A stretch of DNA of 64,000 bases, taken from positions 80,503 through 144,502 of the forward strand of contig NZ_LGHZ01000017.1 of the NCBI RefSeq assembly GCF_001266615.1, in the 5' to 3' direction. The translations under genes were made by a program, and so were the position numbers. The stretch is from Kluyvera genomosp. 1 (GTDB lineage: Bacteria; Pseudomonadota; Gammaproteobacteria; Enterobacterales; Enterobacteriaceae). Of this stretch, positions 50,397-60,744 are shown piece by piece. Below the pieces are notes generated by a model. The model saw nothing but the letters and a program-made list of their open reading frames with translations, did no database searches and was not told the origin of the DNA. The stretch's first letter is position 1, and the number at the start of each line of letters is the position of its first letter.

Positions 50397-50522
50397 AGTG
50401 AGCCGACGATTATAAAGTAACAGCGGACGCCAATCCAGCATTAAGCGTGCACATGCTGTTTTTATAAACAATGCATTTTCAATTCGTTATACTCAACTGA
50501 CGATGTATCGGTTGAGGATATT

Positions 50523-51029
50523 ATGGTTAAGGACATTATTGATTCGGGACTGCGGGTGTTGTTTTGCGGTATCAACCCGGGGCTGTCATCTTCCTCGCTG
50601 GGCTATCCGTTCGCCCATCCGGCAAACCGCTTCTGGAAAGTGCTGCATCTGGCCGGGTTTACTGACCGCCAATTAAAGCCGGAAGAGGCACAGCTGATGC
50701 TCGATTTTCGCTGCGGCGTCACCAAGCTGGTCGAGCGGCCAACGGTACAGGCGAGTGAGGTGAGCGTACAGGAGCTGCGAAGCGGCGGGCAGGCGCTGGT
50801 TGAGAAGGTTGAGCGCTACAAGCCTGCCGTACTGGCGATATTGGGCAAGCAGGCCTTTGAGCGTGGGCTGGGGCAGCGTAACGCGCCATGGGGCAAGCAG
50901 ACGTTGATGATTGGTGATACTGAAATATGGGTACTCCCGAATCCGAGCGGGCTAAGCCGTATTACGCTGGATAAGCTGGTAGAGGCGTATCAGGAACTGG
51001 ATAAGACGCTAAAAGCGCGCGGGCTTTAA
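50523..51029 (+). CDS. mug: G/U mismatch-specific DNA glycosylase Mug
   Basis: Monofunctional uracil-DNA glycosylase superfamily member of 168 residues that removes uracil and ethenocytosine opposite guanine. The catalytic-motif region [20 protein letters not shown] and the C-terminal [19 protein letters not shown] insertion loop are intact. GAGGAT lies five bases before the ATG. It is divergent from ileX and convergent with rpoD, sharing the terminator at 51093-51123. Confidence 0.95.
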   Translation: MVKDIIDSGLRVLFCGINPGLSSSSLGYPFAHPANRFWKVLHLAGFTDRQLKPEEAQLMLDFRCGVTKLVERPTVQASEVSVQELRSGGQALVEKVERYKPAVLAILGKQAFERGLGQRNAPWGKQTLMIGDTEIWVLPNPSGLSRITLDKLVEAYQELDKTLKARGL

Positions 51030-51092
51030 CTTTCTGGCACAGCCCCAATGTGTGGTGATTTCCAGGATGCAGCACGATGCCCAACTCGCAGG

Positions 51093-51123
51093 CAAAAAAA
51101 AAGCTCCCCGTAGGGAGCTTTTT
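51093..51123. terminator. Terminator between mug and rpoD
   Basis: AAAAAGCTCCC at 51098-51108 pairs perfectly with GGGAGCTTTTT at 51113-51123 around a four-base loop, with a nine-T run on the minus strand. It ends the rpsU-dnaG-rpoD operon and can also serve mug. Confidence 0.93.
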
Positions 51124-51142
51124 ACGTTTTAAGCCGGGATGA

Positions 51143-52987
51143 TTAATCGTCCAGGAAGCTACGCAGTACTTCAGAACGACTTGGATGACGCAGTTTACGC
51201 AGCGCCTTCGCTTCGATCTGACGGATACGTTCGCGGGTAACGTCAAACTGTTTGCCCACTTCTTCCAGCGTGTGGTCGGTATTCATGTCGATACCGAAAC
51301 GCATACGCAGGACTTTCGCTTCACGAGCGGTCAGGCCCGCCAGTACGTCGTGCGTTGCGGCACGCAGGCTTTCAGTGGTGGCAGAATCCAGCGGCAGCTC
51401 GAGGGTGGTATCCTCGATGAAATCACCCAGATGTGAATCTTCATCATCGCCGATTGGCGTTTCCATGGAGATTGGCTCTTTGGCAATTTTCAGCACTTTA
51501 CGGATTTTGTCTTCTGGCATCAGCATGCGTTCAGCCAGTTCTTCCGGCGTTGGCTCACGACCCATTTCCTGCAGCATCTGGCGAGAGATACGGTTGAGCT
51601 TGTTGATGGTCTCAATCATATGCACCGGAATACGGATAGTGCGCGCCTGGTCTGCGATAGAACGGGTAATCGCCTGACGGATCCACCAGGTTGCATAGGT
51701 AGAGAACTTGTAACCACGACGATATTCAAACTTATCAACCGCTTTCATCAGGCCGATGTTACCTTCCTGAATCAGGTCAAGGAACTGCAGACCGCGGTTG
51801 GTGTATTTCTTGGCGATAGAAATAACCAGACGTAAGTTCGCTTCAACCATCTCTTTTTTCGCACGGCGGGCTTTCGCTTCACCGATGGACATGCGACGGT
51901 TGATGTCTTTCACCTGCTCGATAGTCAGGCCAGTTTCTTCTTCAATCTGACGCAGTTTTTGCAGACCACGTTGAACGTCTTCCGCGACATCGTGCAGTTT
52001 TTCTGACCATGGCTTGTTCATCGCAATCGCTGCGTTGAACCAGGTATCGCTGGTCTCATTGCCGGTGAACAGGGTGATGAAGTTCTTTTTAGGCATTTTG
52101 CACTGTTCAACGCACATCTTCATGATGATACGTTCCTGGGTACGCACGCGGTCCATCATGGTTCGCATGCTGTTTACCAGGTAGTCGAACTGCTTCGGTA
52201 CCAGACGGAACTGTTTGAAGACTTCAGACAGCTTCAGGATCTCTTCCTGAGCGGCGGCGTGGCTGCGGCCCTTCGCTTTGATGGTATCGCGAGTCAGTTC
52301 GTACTGAGTACGCAGTTCAGCGAATTTCTCACGTGCCAGCTCTGGGTCGATGCTGTTGTCATCGTCGCTGCTATCGTCGTCGTCGTCTTCATCTTCGTCT
52401 TCGTCATCATCCCTTTCTTCCTGAGACAGCTCGGAACCAACGTGCGTTGCAGTCGGCGCCATGTCTTCTTCGGCGTTAGGATCGACGAAACCGGTGATGA
52501 GGTCGGATAGACGCGCTTCTTCCGCTTCTACGCGATCGTACTGTTCCAGCAGATAGGTAATCGCTTCTGGGTATTCGGCAACGGAGCACTGTACCTGGTT
52601 GATCCCGTCTTCAATACGTTTGGCGATGTCGATTTCGCCTTCGCGGGTCAGCAGTTCTACGGTACCCATTTCGCGCATGTACATACGCACCGGGTCAGTC
52701 GTACGCCCGATTTCAGATTCCACGCTGGACAGAACTTGTGCAGCCGCTTCTTCTGCGTCTTCATCAGTGTTGTTGGAGGTTTCAGCCAGCAACAGATCAT
52801 CGGCATCCGGCGCTTCTTCCATCACCTGAATGCCCATGTCGTTGATCATTTGGATGATATCTTCGATCTGATCTGAATCGACAATATCTTCCGGCAGATG
52901 GTCATTGACCTCGGCATAGGTCAGATAGCCTTGCTCTTTACCACGTTGGACAAGAAGCTTGAGCTGTGACTGCGGGTTTTGCTCCAT
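51143..52987 (-). CDS. rpoD: RNA polymerase sigma-70 factor RpoD
   Basis: Primary sigma factor of 614 residues (E. coli: 613). Region 1.1 is at the N-terminus. The non-conserved acidic insert around residues 190-215 is an almost pure run of Asp and Glu. Region 2 includes the -10-reading helix [20 protein letters not shown], and region 4.2 the -35-reading [19 protein letters not shown]. The last residues are FLDD. It is the third gene of the macromolecular synthesis operon, 154 bases after dnaG. Confidence 0.98.
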   Translation of the reverse strand: MEQNPQSQLKLLVQRGKEQGYLTYAEVNDHLPEDIVDSDQIEDIIQMINDMGIQVMEEAPDADDLLLAETSNNTDEDAEEAAAQVLSSVESEIGRTTDPVRMYMREMGTVELLTREGEIDIAKRIEDGINQVQCSVAEYPEAITYLLEQYDRVEAEEARLSDLITGFVDPNAEEDMAPTATHVGSELSQEERDDDEDEDEDDDDDSSDDDNSIDPELAREKFAELRTQYELTRDTIKAKGRSHAAAQEEILKLSEVFKQFRLVPKQFDYLVNSMRTMMDRVRTQERIIMKMCVEQCKMPKKNFITLFTGNETSDTWFNAAIAMNKPWSEKLHDVAEDVQRGLQKLRQIEEETGLTIEQVKDINRRMSIGEAKARRAKKEMVEANLRLVISIAKKYTNRGLQFLDLIQEGNIGLMKAVDKFEYRRGYKFSTYATWWIRQAITRSIADQARTIRIPVHMIETINKLNRISRQMLQEMGREPTPEELAERMLMPEDKIRKVLKIAKEPISMETPIGDDEDSHLGDFIEDTTLELPLDSATTESLRAATHDVLAGLTAREAKVLRMRFGIDMNTDHTLEEVGKQFDVTRERIRQIEAKALRKLRHPSRSEVLRSFLDD

Positions 52988-53141
52988 AAGACGGTATCCA
53001 CACTTAATTCATTTGATTGGTGTCGGCCGGCGAACGAACCGCCGACATTTAATGCGAGGGCGTACTTATATTTGTGCCGCTGCGCCTCGGTGCGGCTGTC
53101 GGGGGCTACCCGATAGGTATTCGGCAGTTAAGCCGTTAAAT
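52988..53141 (-). other. dnaG-rpoD intercistronic region
   Basis: 154 bases with GC-rich hairpin potential (GCCGCTGCGCC facing GGTGCGGC near 53077-53096). In E. coli this spacer is an RNase E processing site that lowers dnaG mRNA relative to rpoD. I cannot mark the cleavage site. Confidence 0.45.
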
Positions 53142-54887
53142 TCATTTTTTGGCCAGTTCCTGGTTTAGCGTCCAGAGTTCCCGGCGTTCTTCGCTGCTTA
53201 AACCGTGTGTGCGATCGCGAGCTATCAACTCTTCTTGTCGCAGTACAAGCAACGAATCAAACATATGGTTGAGCGAGTCGGTGAAGGTTTCTTCAGCAAT
53301 GTCCTTATCTGCTATATCGTCCCACATCGACAGTTTTTCAAGGGTTGCAGCCTCATTTGTGCCGCGATATTGCTCTAAAAGTTGACCAGTGGTCAGACCG
53401 GGCTGAGCCAAACAGGTAGTCACCAGTTCGGAAAACAGCTTCAGGCCCGGCAGTTTTTTTGCATCCAACCCGGCTAGCGGCGGAACCTTCGGCGCAAGAT
53501 CGGGATTTTGCACCAGCAGCCCTATAAGTATACGCATGGTCGTGCGTTTTAGCTGTTGGGTCGGGCGTACGACGCCACTTTCTGCCTGTTTTGGCATTAA
53601 ACGATCAAGCGCAGCATCGTCAAAAATACCCAGCTTCAGGCCTAGCGTTTGGCGCAGCTGAATACGATGCGCATCGCCAGGCACCTGGCTGATGAGCGGC
53701 AGCGCCAGTGCCGCAAGCTGGGTACTACCATCCGGCGTACTCAGGTCAACTTGCGGTAAGAGGCTGTTAAATAAGAACATGGAGAGCGGTTGTGCATGCT
53801 CCATCCGTGCCTCAAAAGCCTCTTTGCCTTCTTTACGTACCAGCGTATCCGGATCTTCACCGTCGGGCAGGAACATAAAGCGTAGCTGACGGCCGTCGGT
53901 CATGTACGGCATGGCGGTTTCTAATGCGCGCCATGCGGCATCACGCCCGGCGCGGTCGCCGTCGTAACAGCAAATTACGTTGTTTGTCGCACGGAATAGC
54001 ATATGGATGTGGTCGGCCGTGGTCGAGGTACCCAGCGAAGCCACGGCATAGTTGATACCGTATTGCGCCAGTGCGACGACATCCATATAACCTTCGACAA
54101 CCAGCAGACGCGGTGGTTCAGCGTTGTGCTGCTGGGCTTCATAAAGGCCATACAGCTGTCGGCCTTTATGGAAAATATCGGTTTCCGGGGAGTTCAGGTA
54201 TTTCGGCGTATCGTTACCGAGTACGCGGCCACCAAAACCAATTACCCGGCCTCGTTTGTCGCGAATCGGGAACATCACGCGATTGCGGAAACGGTCGTAC
54301 GTTCTTCCCTGGTCATTGGTGACCAGCATTCCGGCATCAAGCAACAGCTTTCTGTTGTCGACATTACCGCCGAAACGTTTTAGTGCGTTATCCCAGCCAG
54401 GCGGTGCAAAACCAATAGCAAAGCGCTGGACAACTTCGGCGCTCAGGCCGCGCTGATCCAGATACTGCCGTGCAGGCTCGGCGATGGGTTGGGTAAAGGA
54501 TTGCTGATAAAACGCATTCAATCCGTCCATGAGTTGATAGAGGTTTTGCCGTTGATGGCGCTCTATCTGACTCAGGCCCGTTCCGGCTTCATACGGCACA
54601 TCAAGATTGTGCATGGCAGCCAGTTCTTCAACGGTCTCAACAAACTCGAGCTTGTCGTAGTTCATTAAAAAGTCGATGGCATTGCCGTGCGCGCCGCAGC
54701 CGAAGCAGTGGTAAAACTGCTTATCACCATTTACGGTGAAAGAAGGGGATTTTTCGTTATGGAATGGACAGCACGCATGGTAATTCTTGCCCTGCTTTTT
54801 CAGCTTCACCCGCGCATCGATGAGATCGATGATGTCGGTGCGAGCCAGCAGGTCACTGATAAATACGCGTGGGATTCGTCCAGCCAT
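53142..54887 (-). CDS. dnaG: DNA primase DnaG
   Basis: Replicative primase of 581 residues. The N-terminal zinc ribbon has Cys40, His43, Cys61 and Cys64 in CCPFHNEKSPSF and FYHCFGCGAHG. The TOPRIM catalytic domain carries VVEGYMDVVAL and CYDGDRAGRDA with the metal-binding Asp pair. The C-terminal helicase-binding domain ends in ELAKK. Second gene of rpsU-dnaG-rpoD, reached by read-through of the T1 hairpin. Confidence 0.97.
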   Translation of the reverse strand: MAGRIPRVFISDLLARTDIIDLIDARVKLKKQGKNYHACCPFHNEKSPSFTVNGDKQFYHCFGCGAHGNAIDFLMNYDKLEFVETVEELAAMHNLDVPYEAGTGLSQIERHQRQNLYQLMDGLNAFYQQSFTQPIAEPARQYLDQRGLSAEVVQRFAIGFAPPGWDNALKRFGGNVDNRKLLLDAGMLVTNDQGRTYDRFRNRVMFPIRDKRGRVIGFGGRVLGNDTPKYLNSPETDIFHKGRQLYGLYEAQQHNAEPPRLLVVEGYMDVVALAQYGINYAVASLGTSTTADHIHMLFRATNNVICCYDGDRAGRDAAWRALETAMPYMTDGRQLRFMFLPDGEDPDTLVRKEGKEAFEARMEHAQPLSMFLFNSLLPQVDLSTPDGSTQLAALALPLISQVPGDAHRIQLRQTLGLKLGIFDDAALDRLMPKQAESGVVRPTQQLKRTTMRILIGLLVQNPDLAPKVPPLAGLDAKKLPGLKLFSELVTTCLAQPGLTTGQLLEQYRGTNEAATLEKLSMWDDIADKDIAEETFTDSLNHMFDSLLVLRQEELIARDRTHGLSSEERRELWTLNQELAKK

Positions 54888-54921
54888 AGGCCCCGTTTAT
54901 TTTAATAACTTATAAACGAAA

Positions 54922-54953
54922 ACAAGCCGCGCATTCCTTTCGGAAGCACGGCC
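54922..54953 (-). terminator. T1 attenuator between rpsU and dnaG
   Basis: GCCGCGCATTCC at 54926-54937 pairs imperfectly with GGAAGCACGGC at 54942-54952 around a TTTC loop. On the minus strand TTGTTTTC follows. This is the partial terminator known in E. coli to keep primase levels far below those of ribosomal protein S21. Confidence 0.8.
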
Positions 54954-55002
54954 TTGCAACTACAACTCAGTCTGACAATTGAGAGCTGACGCTCTCAAGA
55001 GA

Positions 55003-55453
<451 letters not shown>

Positions 55454-56467
55454 ATGCGTGTACTGGGTATTGAAACATCCTGCGATGAAACCGGCATCGC
55501 TATCTATGACGATGAAAAAGGTCTGTTAGCCAACCAACTGTATAGTCAGGTGAAATTACACGCTGACTACGGCGGTGTGGTTCCTGAGCTGGCCTCGCGC
55601 GATCACGTGCGTAAAACGGTTCCGCTGATTCAGGCGGCGTTAAAAGAAGCCAATCTGACGGCAAAAGATATTGATGCGGTGGCCTATACCGCAGGCCCTG
55701 GCTTGGTTGGCGCACTGCTGGTCGGCGCAACCGTTGGTCGTTCACTGGCGTTCGCGTGGGATGTTCCCGCCATTGCGGTGCACCATATGGAAGGCCATCT
55801 GCTGGCGCCGATGCTGGAAGATAATCCACCGGAATACCCGTTCGTTGCGCTGCTGGTTTCCGGCGGCCACACGCAGCTGATTAGCGTGACCGGCATTGGT
55901 GAATACGCGCTCCTGGGTGAATCTATTGATGATGCTGCCGGTGAAGCCTTTGATAAAACGGCGAAGCTGCTGGGACTGGATTACCCCGGCGGACCGATGC
56001 TGTCGAAAATGGCTTCACAGGGGACGGAAGGGCGTTTTATCTTCCCGCGTCCAATGACCGATCGCCCTGGACTTGATTTTAGCTTCTCGGGTTTGAAAAC
56101 CTTCGCAGCGAATACCATTCGTAACAACGACAATGACGAGCAGACCCGCGCCGATATTGCCCGTGCGTTTGAAGATGCGGTGGTGGATACCTTGATGATT
56201 AAGTGCAAGCGCGCACTGGACCAAACCGGTTTTAAACGTCTGGTGATGGCGGGTGGCGTAAGCGCAAACCGTACGCTGCGGGCGAAGCTGGCTGAAATGA
56301 TGCAAAAACGCCGCGGGGAAGTGTTCTACGCGCGCCCAGAGTTTTGCACCGATAACGGCGCGATGATTGCTTATGCGGGGATGGTACGGTTGAAAACCGG
56401 CGCGAATGCCTCATTGGGCGTGACCGTTCGTCCACGCTGGCCGCTGGCAGAACTCCCGGCCGCTTAA
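55454..56467 (+). CDS. tsaD: tRNA t6A threonylcarbamoyltransferase TsaD
   Basis: Essential Kae1/Qri7-family protein of 337 residues that, with TsaB and TsaE, moves the threonylcarbamoyl group onto A37 of ANN-decoding tRNAs. The iron-binding histidines are His111 and His115 in [11 protein letters not shown], and the ASKHA nucleotide motifs [10 protein letters not shown] and [13 protein letters not shown] are intact. The ATG is preceded by GAGGTAAATC. It was formerly annotated as glycoprotease Gcp; that activity is not supported by current work. Confidence 0.97.
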   Translation: MRVLGIETSCDETGIAIYDDEKGLLANQLYSQVKLHADYGGVVPELASRDHVRKTVPLIQAALKEANLTAKDIDAVAYTAGPGLVGALLVGATVGRSLAFAWDVPAIAVHHMEGHLLAPMLEDNPPEYPFVALLVSGGHTQLISVTGIGEYALLGESIDDAAGEAFDKTAKLLGLDYPGGPMLSKMASQGTEGRFIFPRPMTDRPGLDFSFSGLKTFAANTIRNNDNDEQTRADIARAFEDAVVDTLMIKCKRALDQTGFKRLVMAGGVSANRTLRAKLAEMMQKRRGEVFYARPEFCTDNGAMIAYAGMVRLKTGANASLGVTVRPRWPLAELPAA

Positions 56468-56474
56468 TCTATCG

Positions 56475-56506
56475 TAACCCGGCCGAGCGTAGCGACGCCG
56501 GGGTTA
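56475..56506 (+). terminator. Hairpin after tsaD
   Basis: TAACCCGGC at 56475-56483 pairs with GCCGGGGTTA at 56497-56506 with one bulged base. A TCTCTTATT tail follows. It probably ends tsaD between convergent tsaD and plsY. Confidence 0.55.
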
Positions 56507-56535
56507 ACATCTCTTATTCCGGTGATATCGCGACA

Positions 56536-57165
56536 TCAAGGCTTGCGCTGTTCGGTGTCTTCCTGCTTACGCTTTTTCAAGCGTCCCCAAATTTTCGTTT
56601 CCTGACGTCGCCACAGGCGCTGAATATTGTCGTGATGGCGCAGCAAAATCAGACACGAAAGCATGGAGACCGGGAAGGTGTACTGCGGTTTGAACCACCA
56701 AACATAAAACGGCGCCACCAGTGCGCTGACGATAGCGCCCAGCGAAGAATAACCGCTGAGTAAAATCGTCAATAGCCAGGTGCCTGCCATCACGCCCGTC
56801 AAATCCAGGCCAATAGGCGCAATGGCGCCAAATGCGGTGGCAACGCCTTTACCGCCATGGAAATGGAAAAATACCGGCCAGATATGGCCCAGGCAGGCGG
56901 CGATAGCAACCAGCCCCAGCCAGAAAGGAGATAGGCCCAGCGCGTAAGCGCCCCAAACCGGAAGCATCCCTTTCAGGACGTCGAAAATCAGTACGGCTAC
57001 GGCAGCGCCTTTACCGCCAATGCGTAATACGTTAGTGGCTCCGGGATTACCCGAGCCACTGCTGCGAGGGTCAGGTAACCCTGCGATGCGGCAGACCAGA
57101 ATGGCGCTGGAAATTGAGCCGCAAAGGTAGGCGAGGAGAATCATCCCAGGCTCGATTGCACTCAT
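56536..57165 (-). CDS. plsY: Acyl-phosphate:glycerol-3-phosphate acyltransferase PlsY
   Basis: Inner-membrane acyltransferase of 209 residues that starts phospholipid synthesis by acylating glycerol 3-phosphate from acyl phosphate. Five to seven helices; the three conserved cytoplasmic motifs are [24 protein letters not shown] and the region FYVWWFKPQ to [10 protein letters not shown]. The C-terminus is a lysine/arginine-rich tail slightly longer than in E. coli. Divergent from folB. Confidence 0.95.
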   Translation of the reverse strand: MSAIEPGMILLAYLCGSISSAILVCRIAGLPDPRSSGSGNPGATNVLRIGGKGAAVAVLIFDVLKGMLPVWGAYALGLSPFWLGLVAIAACLGHIWPVFFHFHGGKGVATAFGAIAPIGLDLTGVMAGTWLLTILLSGYSSLGAIVSALVAPFYVWWFKPQYTFPVSMLSCLILLRHHDNIQRLWRRQETKIWGRLKKRKQEDTEQRKP

Positions 57166-57272
57166 AACGCTGTTCCATTTTGAAAATGTCGAAGTATTCT
57201 CTGCATCTGTGGATAATACGCATAATTCGCCGGAAGTGGTATCCGGTTTAGCCTAAAACCAAGCAGGTCGTG

Positions 57273-57632
57273 ATGGATATTGTATTTATAGAGCAACTTT
57301 CGGTAATCACCACTATTGGTGTTTATGACTGGGAACAAACGATTGAACAGAAACTGGTGTTCGATATCGAATTAGGCTGGGATAACCGTAAATCCGCTGC
57401 CAGCGACAATGTGGAAGATTGCCTAAGCTATGCTGATATCAGCGAAGCGGTAGTAAAGCACGTGGAAGGGAGCCGTTTTGCCCTGGTTGAGCGCGTGGCG
57501 GAAGAGGTCGCTGAGCTTCTGATGACCCGCTTTAAGTCGCCGTGGGTTCGCATTAAAGTCAGCAAACCTGGCGCCGTCGCCCGTGCAGCGAACGTCGGGG
57601 TCATCATCGAGCGTGGCCAAAATCTGAAATAA
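57273..57632 (+). CDS. folB: Dihydroneopterin aldolase FolB
   Basis: Folate-pathway enzyme of 119 residues that cleaves 7,8-dihydroneopterin to 6-hydroxymethyl-dihydropterin and glycolaldehyde. The T-fold is visible through VITTIGVYDWEQTIEQ, the conserved YADISEAV, and the C-terminal lysine in IKVSKPGAVARAANVGV. The ATG at 57273 is chosen with AGG five bases before it; a GTG one codon earlier is the alternative. The C-terminus is three residues shorter than in E. coli. Confidence 0.95.
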   Translation: MDIVFIEQLSVITTIGVYDWEQTIEQKLVFDIELGWDNRKSAASDNVEDCLSYADISEAVVKHVEGSRFALVERVAEEVAELLMTRFKSPWVRIKVSKPGAVARAANVGVIIERGQNLK

Positions 57633-57724
57633 TACGATTAGCCGTCATATAACTTAAACCAAAGTGATTTATACCGGTCATAGTGCCGGGTTTATTTTAT
57701 TGTTTACTTTTAAGGGTTTATTTA

Positions 57725-58546
57725 ATGAGCGATATACACTCGCTGCTGGTGGCGGCAATTCTGGGTGTGGTCGAGGGATTGACGGAGTTCCTGCCTGTAT
57801 CCAGCACCGGTCATATGATCATTGTTGGTCATCTGCTGGGCTTTGAAGGGGAAACGGCAAAGACGTTTGAGGTGGTTATCCAACTCGGATCCATTCTTGC
57901 GGTAGTGGTGATGTTCTGGCGCCGCCTGTTCGGTCTGATTGGCATTCATTTTGGTCGTCCGCCGGTACATGAAGGGGAAGGTTCTGGCCGTTTGTCGCTG
58001 ATTCATATTCTGCTGGGAATGATCCCTGCGGTCGTGCTGGGATTGGTTTTCCACGACGCGATCAAATCGCTCTTTAACCCGATTAACGTCATGTACGCGC
58101 TGGTGGTCGGCGGTCTATTGCTGATTGCGGCAGAATGCCTGAAGCCGAAAACGCCGCGTGCGGTCGGGATTGATGATATGACCTATCGTCAAGCCTTTAT
58201 GATTGGCTGTTTCCAGTGTCTGGCGCTGTGGCCGGGTTTTTCGCGTTCCGGAGCAACGATTTCAGGCGGCATGCTGATGGGCGTGAGCCGCTATGCGGCT
58301 TCCGAGTTCTCTTTCCTGCTCGCTGTGCCGATGATGATGGGCGCGACGGCGCTGGATCTCTACAAGAGCTGGCACTTCCTGACCGTTGGCGACATTCCGA
58401 TGTTTGCCGTTGGGTTTGTGATGGCCTTCCTTGTAGCGCTGGTGGCCATCAAAACCTTCCTGAAGCTGATTAAACGTATCTCGTTCATTCCGTTTGCTAT
58501 CTACCGCTTTATCGTGGCGGCAGCGGTTTACGTCGTTTTCTTCTGA
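57725..58546 (+). CDS. uppP: Undecaprenyl-diphosphatase UppP (BacA)
   Basis: Inner-membrane phosphatase of 273 residues that recycles undecaprenyl diphosphate, the cell-wall lipid carrier; overexpression gives bacitracin resistance. The first motif [14 protein letters not shown] holds Glu17, Glu21 and His30; the second, [14 protein letters not shown], holds the catalytic arginine. AAGGG lies nine bases before the ATG at 57725. Located 92 bases after folB on the same strand; convergent with cca. Confidence 0.96.
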   Translation: MSDIHSLLVAAILGVVEGLTEFLPVSSTGHMIIVGHLLGFEGETAKTFEVVIQLGSILAVVVMFWRRLFGLIGIHFGRPPVHEGEGSGRLSLIHILLGMIPAVVLGLVFHDAIKSLFNPINVMYALVVGGLLLIAAECLKPKTPRAVGIDDMTYRQAFMIGCFQCLALWPGFSRSGATISGGMLMGVSRYAASEFSFLLAVPMMMGATALDLYKSWHFLTVGDIPMFAVGFVMAFLVALVAIKTFLKLIKRISFIPFAIYRFIVAAAVYVVFF

Positions 58547-58556
58547 TGCGTCGCCC

Positions 58557-59798
58557 TCAGTCTTTTGGCTGGGGGCAACGTTTTTCCTTCCAGTTCGCTA
58601 CCGCCTGAATTCGGCGCCGCGTCAGCTCTTGACGAATCTCCGGGCCTTTAAATCCGGCCTCAATCACCTCTTTGTTGCCCACGCTTTTGGCAACTTCCCA
58701 CGCTTCGCGCAGTAATCTGCCCTGCGGATAATCGCAGGCCTCAAAGTGAGTTCGGCCACGAACATCGGCTTCGCTGGTAAGCGCTATTTGCTCGACGCGC
58801 TGCGGTTTTCGCCAGGCATCGATGGAATCAAACAGTTTGATCAGCGTTTTCGGCTGCAGGATTGGCAGGGTATGGATGAGGTCGTGGAATTCAGCAACCA
58901 GTTTAGCCAGATCCCGCATTTCGTTAGGCACCTTCAGGCGCAGGCTTAATTGTTCAACGAGTTTCACACCCGCTGGGCCGTGCCCATGGTGACGTGGCCA
59001 AAACTCTTTTGGCGTCAGCCCCTTGCCCAAATCATGGCATAAAGTAGCGAAGCGTACGTCAATCTCCGGGCTGAGCATCGCCGCCATGGTGAGCGTCATC
59101 AACGTGTGAACGCCGGTATCAATTTCCGGGTGCCATTTTGCCGGAGCCGGTACGCCGTACAGCGCATCGATTTCCGGGAATAAGACTTTCAATGCTCCGC
59201 AGTCGCGCAGCGTCTGGAAGAACACCTGCGGGTTGCGGGTGCCAAGGGCGTTCTCCGTCTCTTTCCATACGCGCTCTGGTGTCAGGTGCGCCAGCTCACC
59301 GGCATCGGTCATCTCACGCATCAGCGCCATGGTTTCGTCGGCAATGCGGAAGCTTAAATGGGCGTACCGTGCAGCGAAGCGCGCCACGCGTAAAACACGC
59401 AGCGGGTCTTCACCAAAGGCGGGGGAAACATGGCGCAGAGTACGCTGTTCGAGATCGCGGCGGCCGCCATAGGGGTCAATGATCGTGCCATCGGCGTCTT
59501 CGGCCAGCGCATTGACGGTTAAATCGCGGCGCAGCAGATCCTGCTCCAGGGTGACGTCTGGCGCAGCATAGCAGGTAAAACCGGTATAACCGGAGCCCGA
59601 TTTACGCTCGGTGCGGGCTAGCGCGTACTCTTCGTGGCTGTTGGGATGTAAAAAGACAGGAAAGTCGCGGCCTACCTGCTGGTAGCCCGCGTCAAGCATT
59701 TGCTGCGGCGTGGCGCCAACCACAACCCAATCTTTATCTTTGACCGGTAGACCTAACAACCCGTCCCGAACCGCACCACCGACCAGATAACTCTTCAC
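58557..59798 (-). CDS. cca: Multifunctional CCA tRNA nucleotidyltransferase
   Basis: Class II CCA-adding enzyme of 413 residues that builds or repairs the 3' CCA of tRNAs. The N-terminal nucleotidyltransferase head has [11 protein letters not shown] and the metal-binding Asp21 and Asp23 in [10 protein letters not shown]. The body and tail are followed by an HD domain (LCHDLGKG with the preceding HTLMTLTM), which gives phosphatase and phosphodiesterase activity in enteric bacteria. It starts at GTG with AAGGAG upstream, as in E. coli. Confidence 0.96.
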   Translation of the reverse strand: MKSYLVGGAVRDGLLGLPVKDKDWVVVGATPQQMLDAGYQQVGRDFPVFLHPNSHEEYALARTERKSGSGYTGFTCYAAPDVTLEQDLLRRDLTVNALAEDADGTIIDPYGGRRDLEQRTLRHVSPAFGEDPLRVLRVARFAARYAHLSFRIADETMALMREMTDAGELAHLTPERVWKETENALGTRNPQVFFQTLRDCGALKVLFPEIDALYGVPAPAKWHPEIDTGVHTLMTLTMAAMLSPEIDVRFATLCHDLGKGLTPKEFWPRHHGHGPAGVKLVEQLSLRLKVPNEMRDLAKLVAEFHDLIHTLPILQPKTLIKLFDSIDAWRKPQRVEQIALTSEADVRGRTHFEACDYPQGRLLREAWEVAKSVGNKEVIEAGFKGPEIRQELTRRRIQAVANWKEKRCPQPKD

Positions 59799-59889
59799 GC
59801 CACGTTTCTCCTTATCATTTTCTTTCAGATAATACGAAAGAAGCGCCGATAAGGCGAATTATCCCCTGTCAAAAAGACAGGGGAACGGC

Positions 59890-60510
59890 TTAGTTCATCC
59901 AGCGGTCTTTGCGCTTGCGGCTTGGGATGATGTGCGGCAGTACCAGACCCAGAAGCAGGCCGATACCCAGCACGCCACCGCCATACATAAACCACTGCAT
60001 GATGATGGTGCGCTGTTTGTCATCCAACTGGAGATTGGCCGCGTTCACTTTTTTCTGCGCGACGATAAGCTCGTTTTTGAGCTTCTGGTTTTCGTTTTTC
60101 AAACCGTTAATCACGCTATCGCTCTCAGCGACCTTTTTCTGCATTTCTGCCGTGCGCTGGTTCCAGGTGGTGTCGATATTGTTGAGTTTGTCGGTCAGGG
60201 TTTTGACCTGGTTTTCCAGATCCGGTACGCGGGTGCGAAGACTGGGTGTCGCGGTCAGCTCTTTCAGCGGGATCCACGCCGTACGGCCGTTGCTGTCGCG
60301 CACCTGGCCATATTGGGTATTGTCATTAGTCTGCAGCAAGGTGACTTCTTCACCGGCATTCAGGGAGCCAGCCAGACGGTAATTATCGCCCGGGCCGCTG
60401 CGTACCCAGGTGTTCAGTTCGTCGGAAACGTAACGCTTTTCATCCGCGTGAGCAAGGGTTGAAGCGGTAAGTGTCAGTAAAGTAATGGCAATTAAGCGTA
60501 ATTTTGGCAT
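59890..60510 (-). CDS. ygiM: SH3-domain membrane protein YgiM
   Basis: Protein of 206 residues with a signal peptide (MPKLRLIAITLLTLTASTLA, cleavage after AHA near residue 23). Then come a bacterial SH3 domain (about 25-90, with YVSDELNTWVRSGPGDNYRL), a long coiled coil (about 95-165) and a C-terminal membrane helix with a basic tail, KRKDRWMN. Its topology suggests a periplasmic sensor or scaffold fixed in the inner membrane. In K-12 it also lies beside cca. The ATG at 60510 gives the E. coli length. Confidence 0.9.
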   Translation of the reverse strand: MPKLRLIAITLLTLTASTLAHADEKRYVSDELNTWVRSGPGDNYRLAGSLNAGEEVTLLQTNDNTQYGQVRDSNGRTAWIPLKELTATPSLRTRVPDLENQVKTLTDKLNNIDTTWNQRTAEMQKKVAESDSVINGLKNENQKLKNELIVAQKKVNAANLQLDDKQRTIIMQWFMYGGGVLGIGLLLGLVLPHIIPSRKRKDRWMN

Positions 60511-60744
60511 CAGATCATCGTTTTTGTCATATAAGTGGAACGATAGTAGTGGCAACAGTCTGACGACGCAAAGCATTCTGCGGCAATCGGAATCCTCCAG
60601 GAGAAAAAACCGGCGTCTGCTGTCCACCTGACAAATTGCGCATTGCATGGCAATTTGTCGCAAAATACTATCTACTGACAAAAAGAATACCTATAAGTTC
60701 GCCATAAAGGTATTTCCGGGTAACGAAACCAAAAGAATTCAATC

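Noticed and set aside
52330..52430. Simple-sequence repeat with possible instability
   Set aside because: It is the GAT/GAC-rich coding stretch for the acidic insert of RpoD, present in all enteric sigma-70 proteins.
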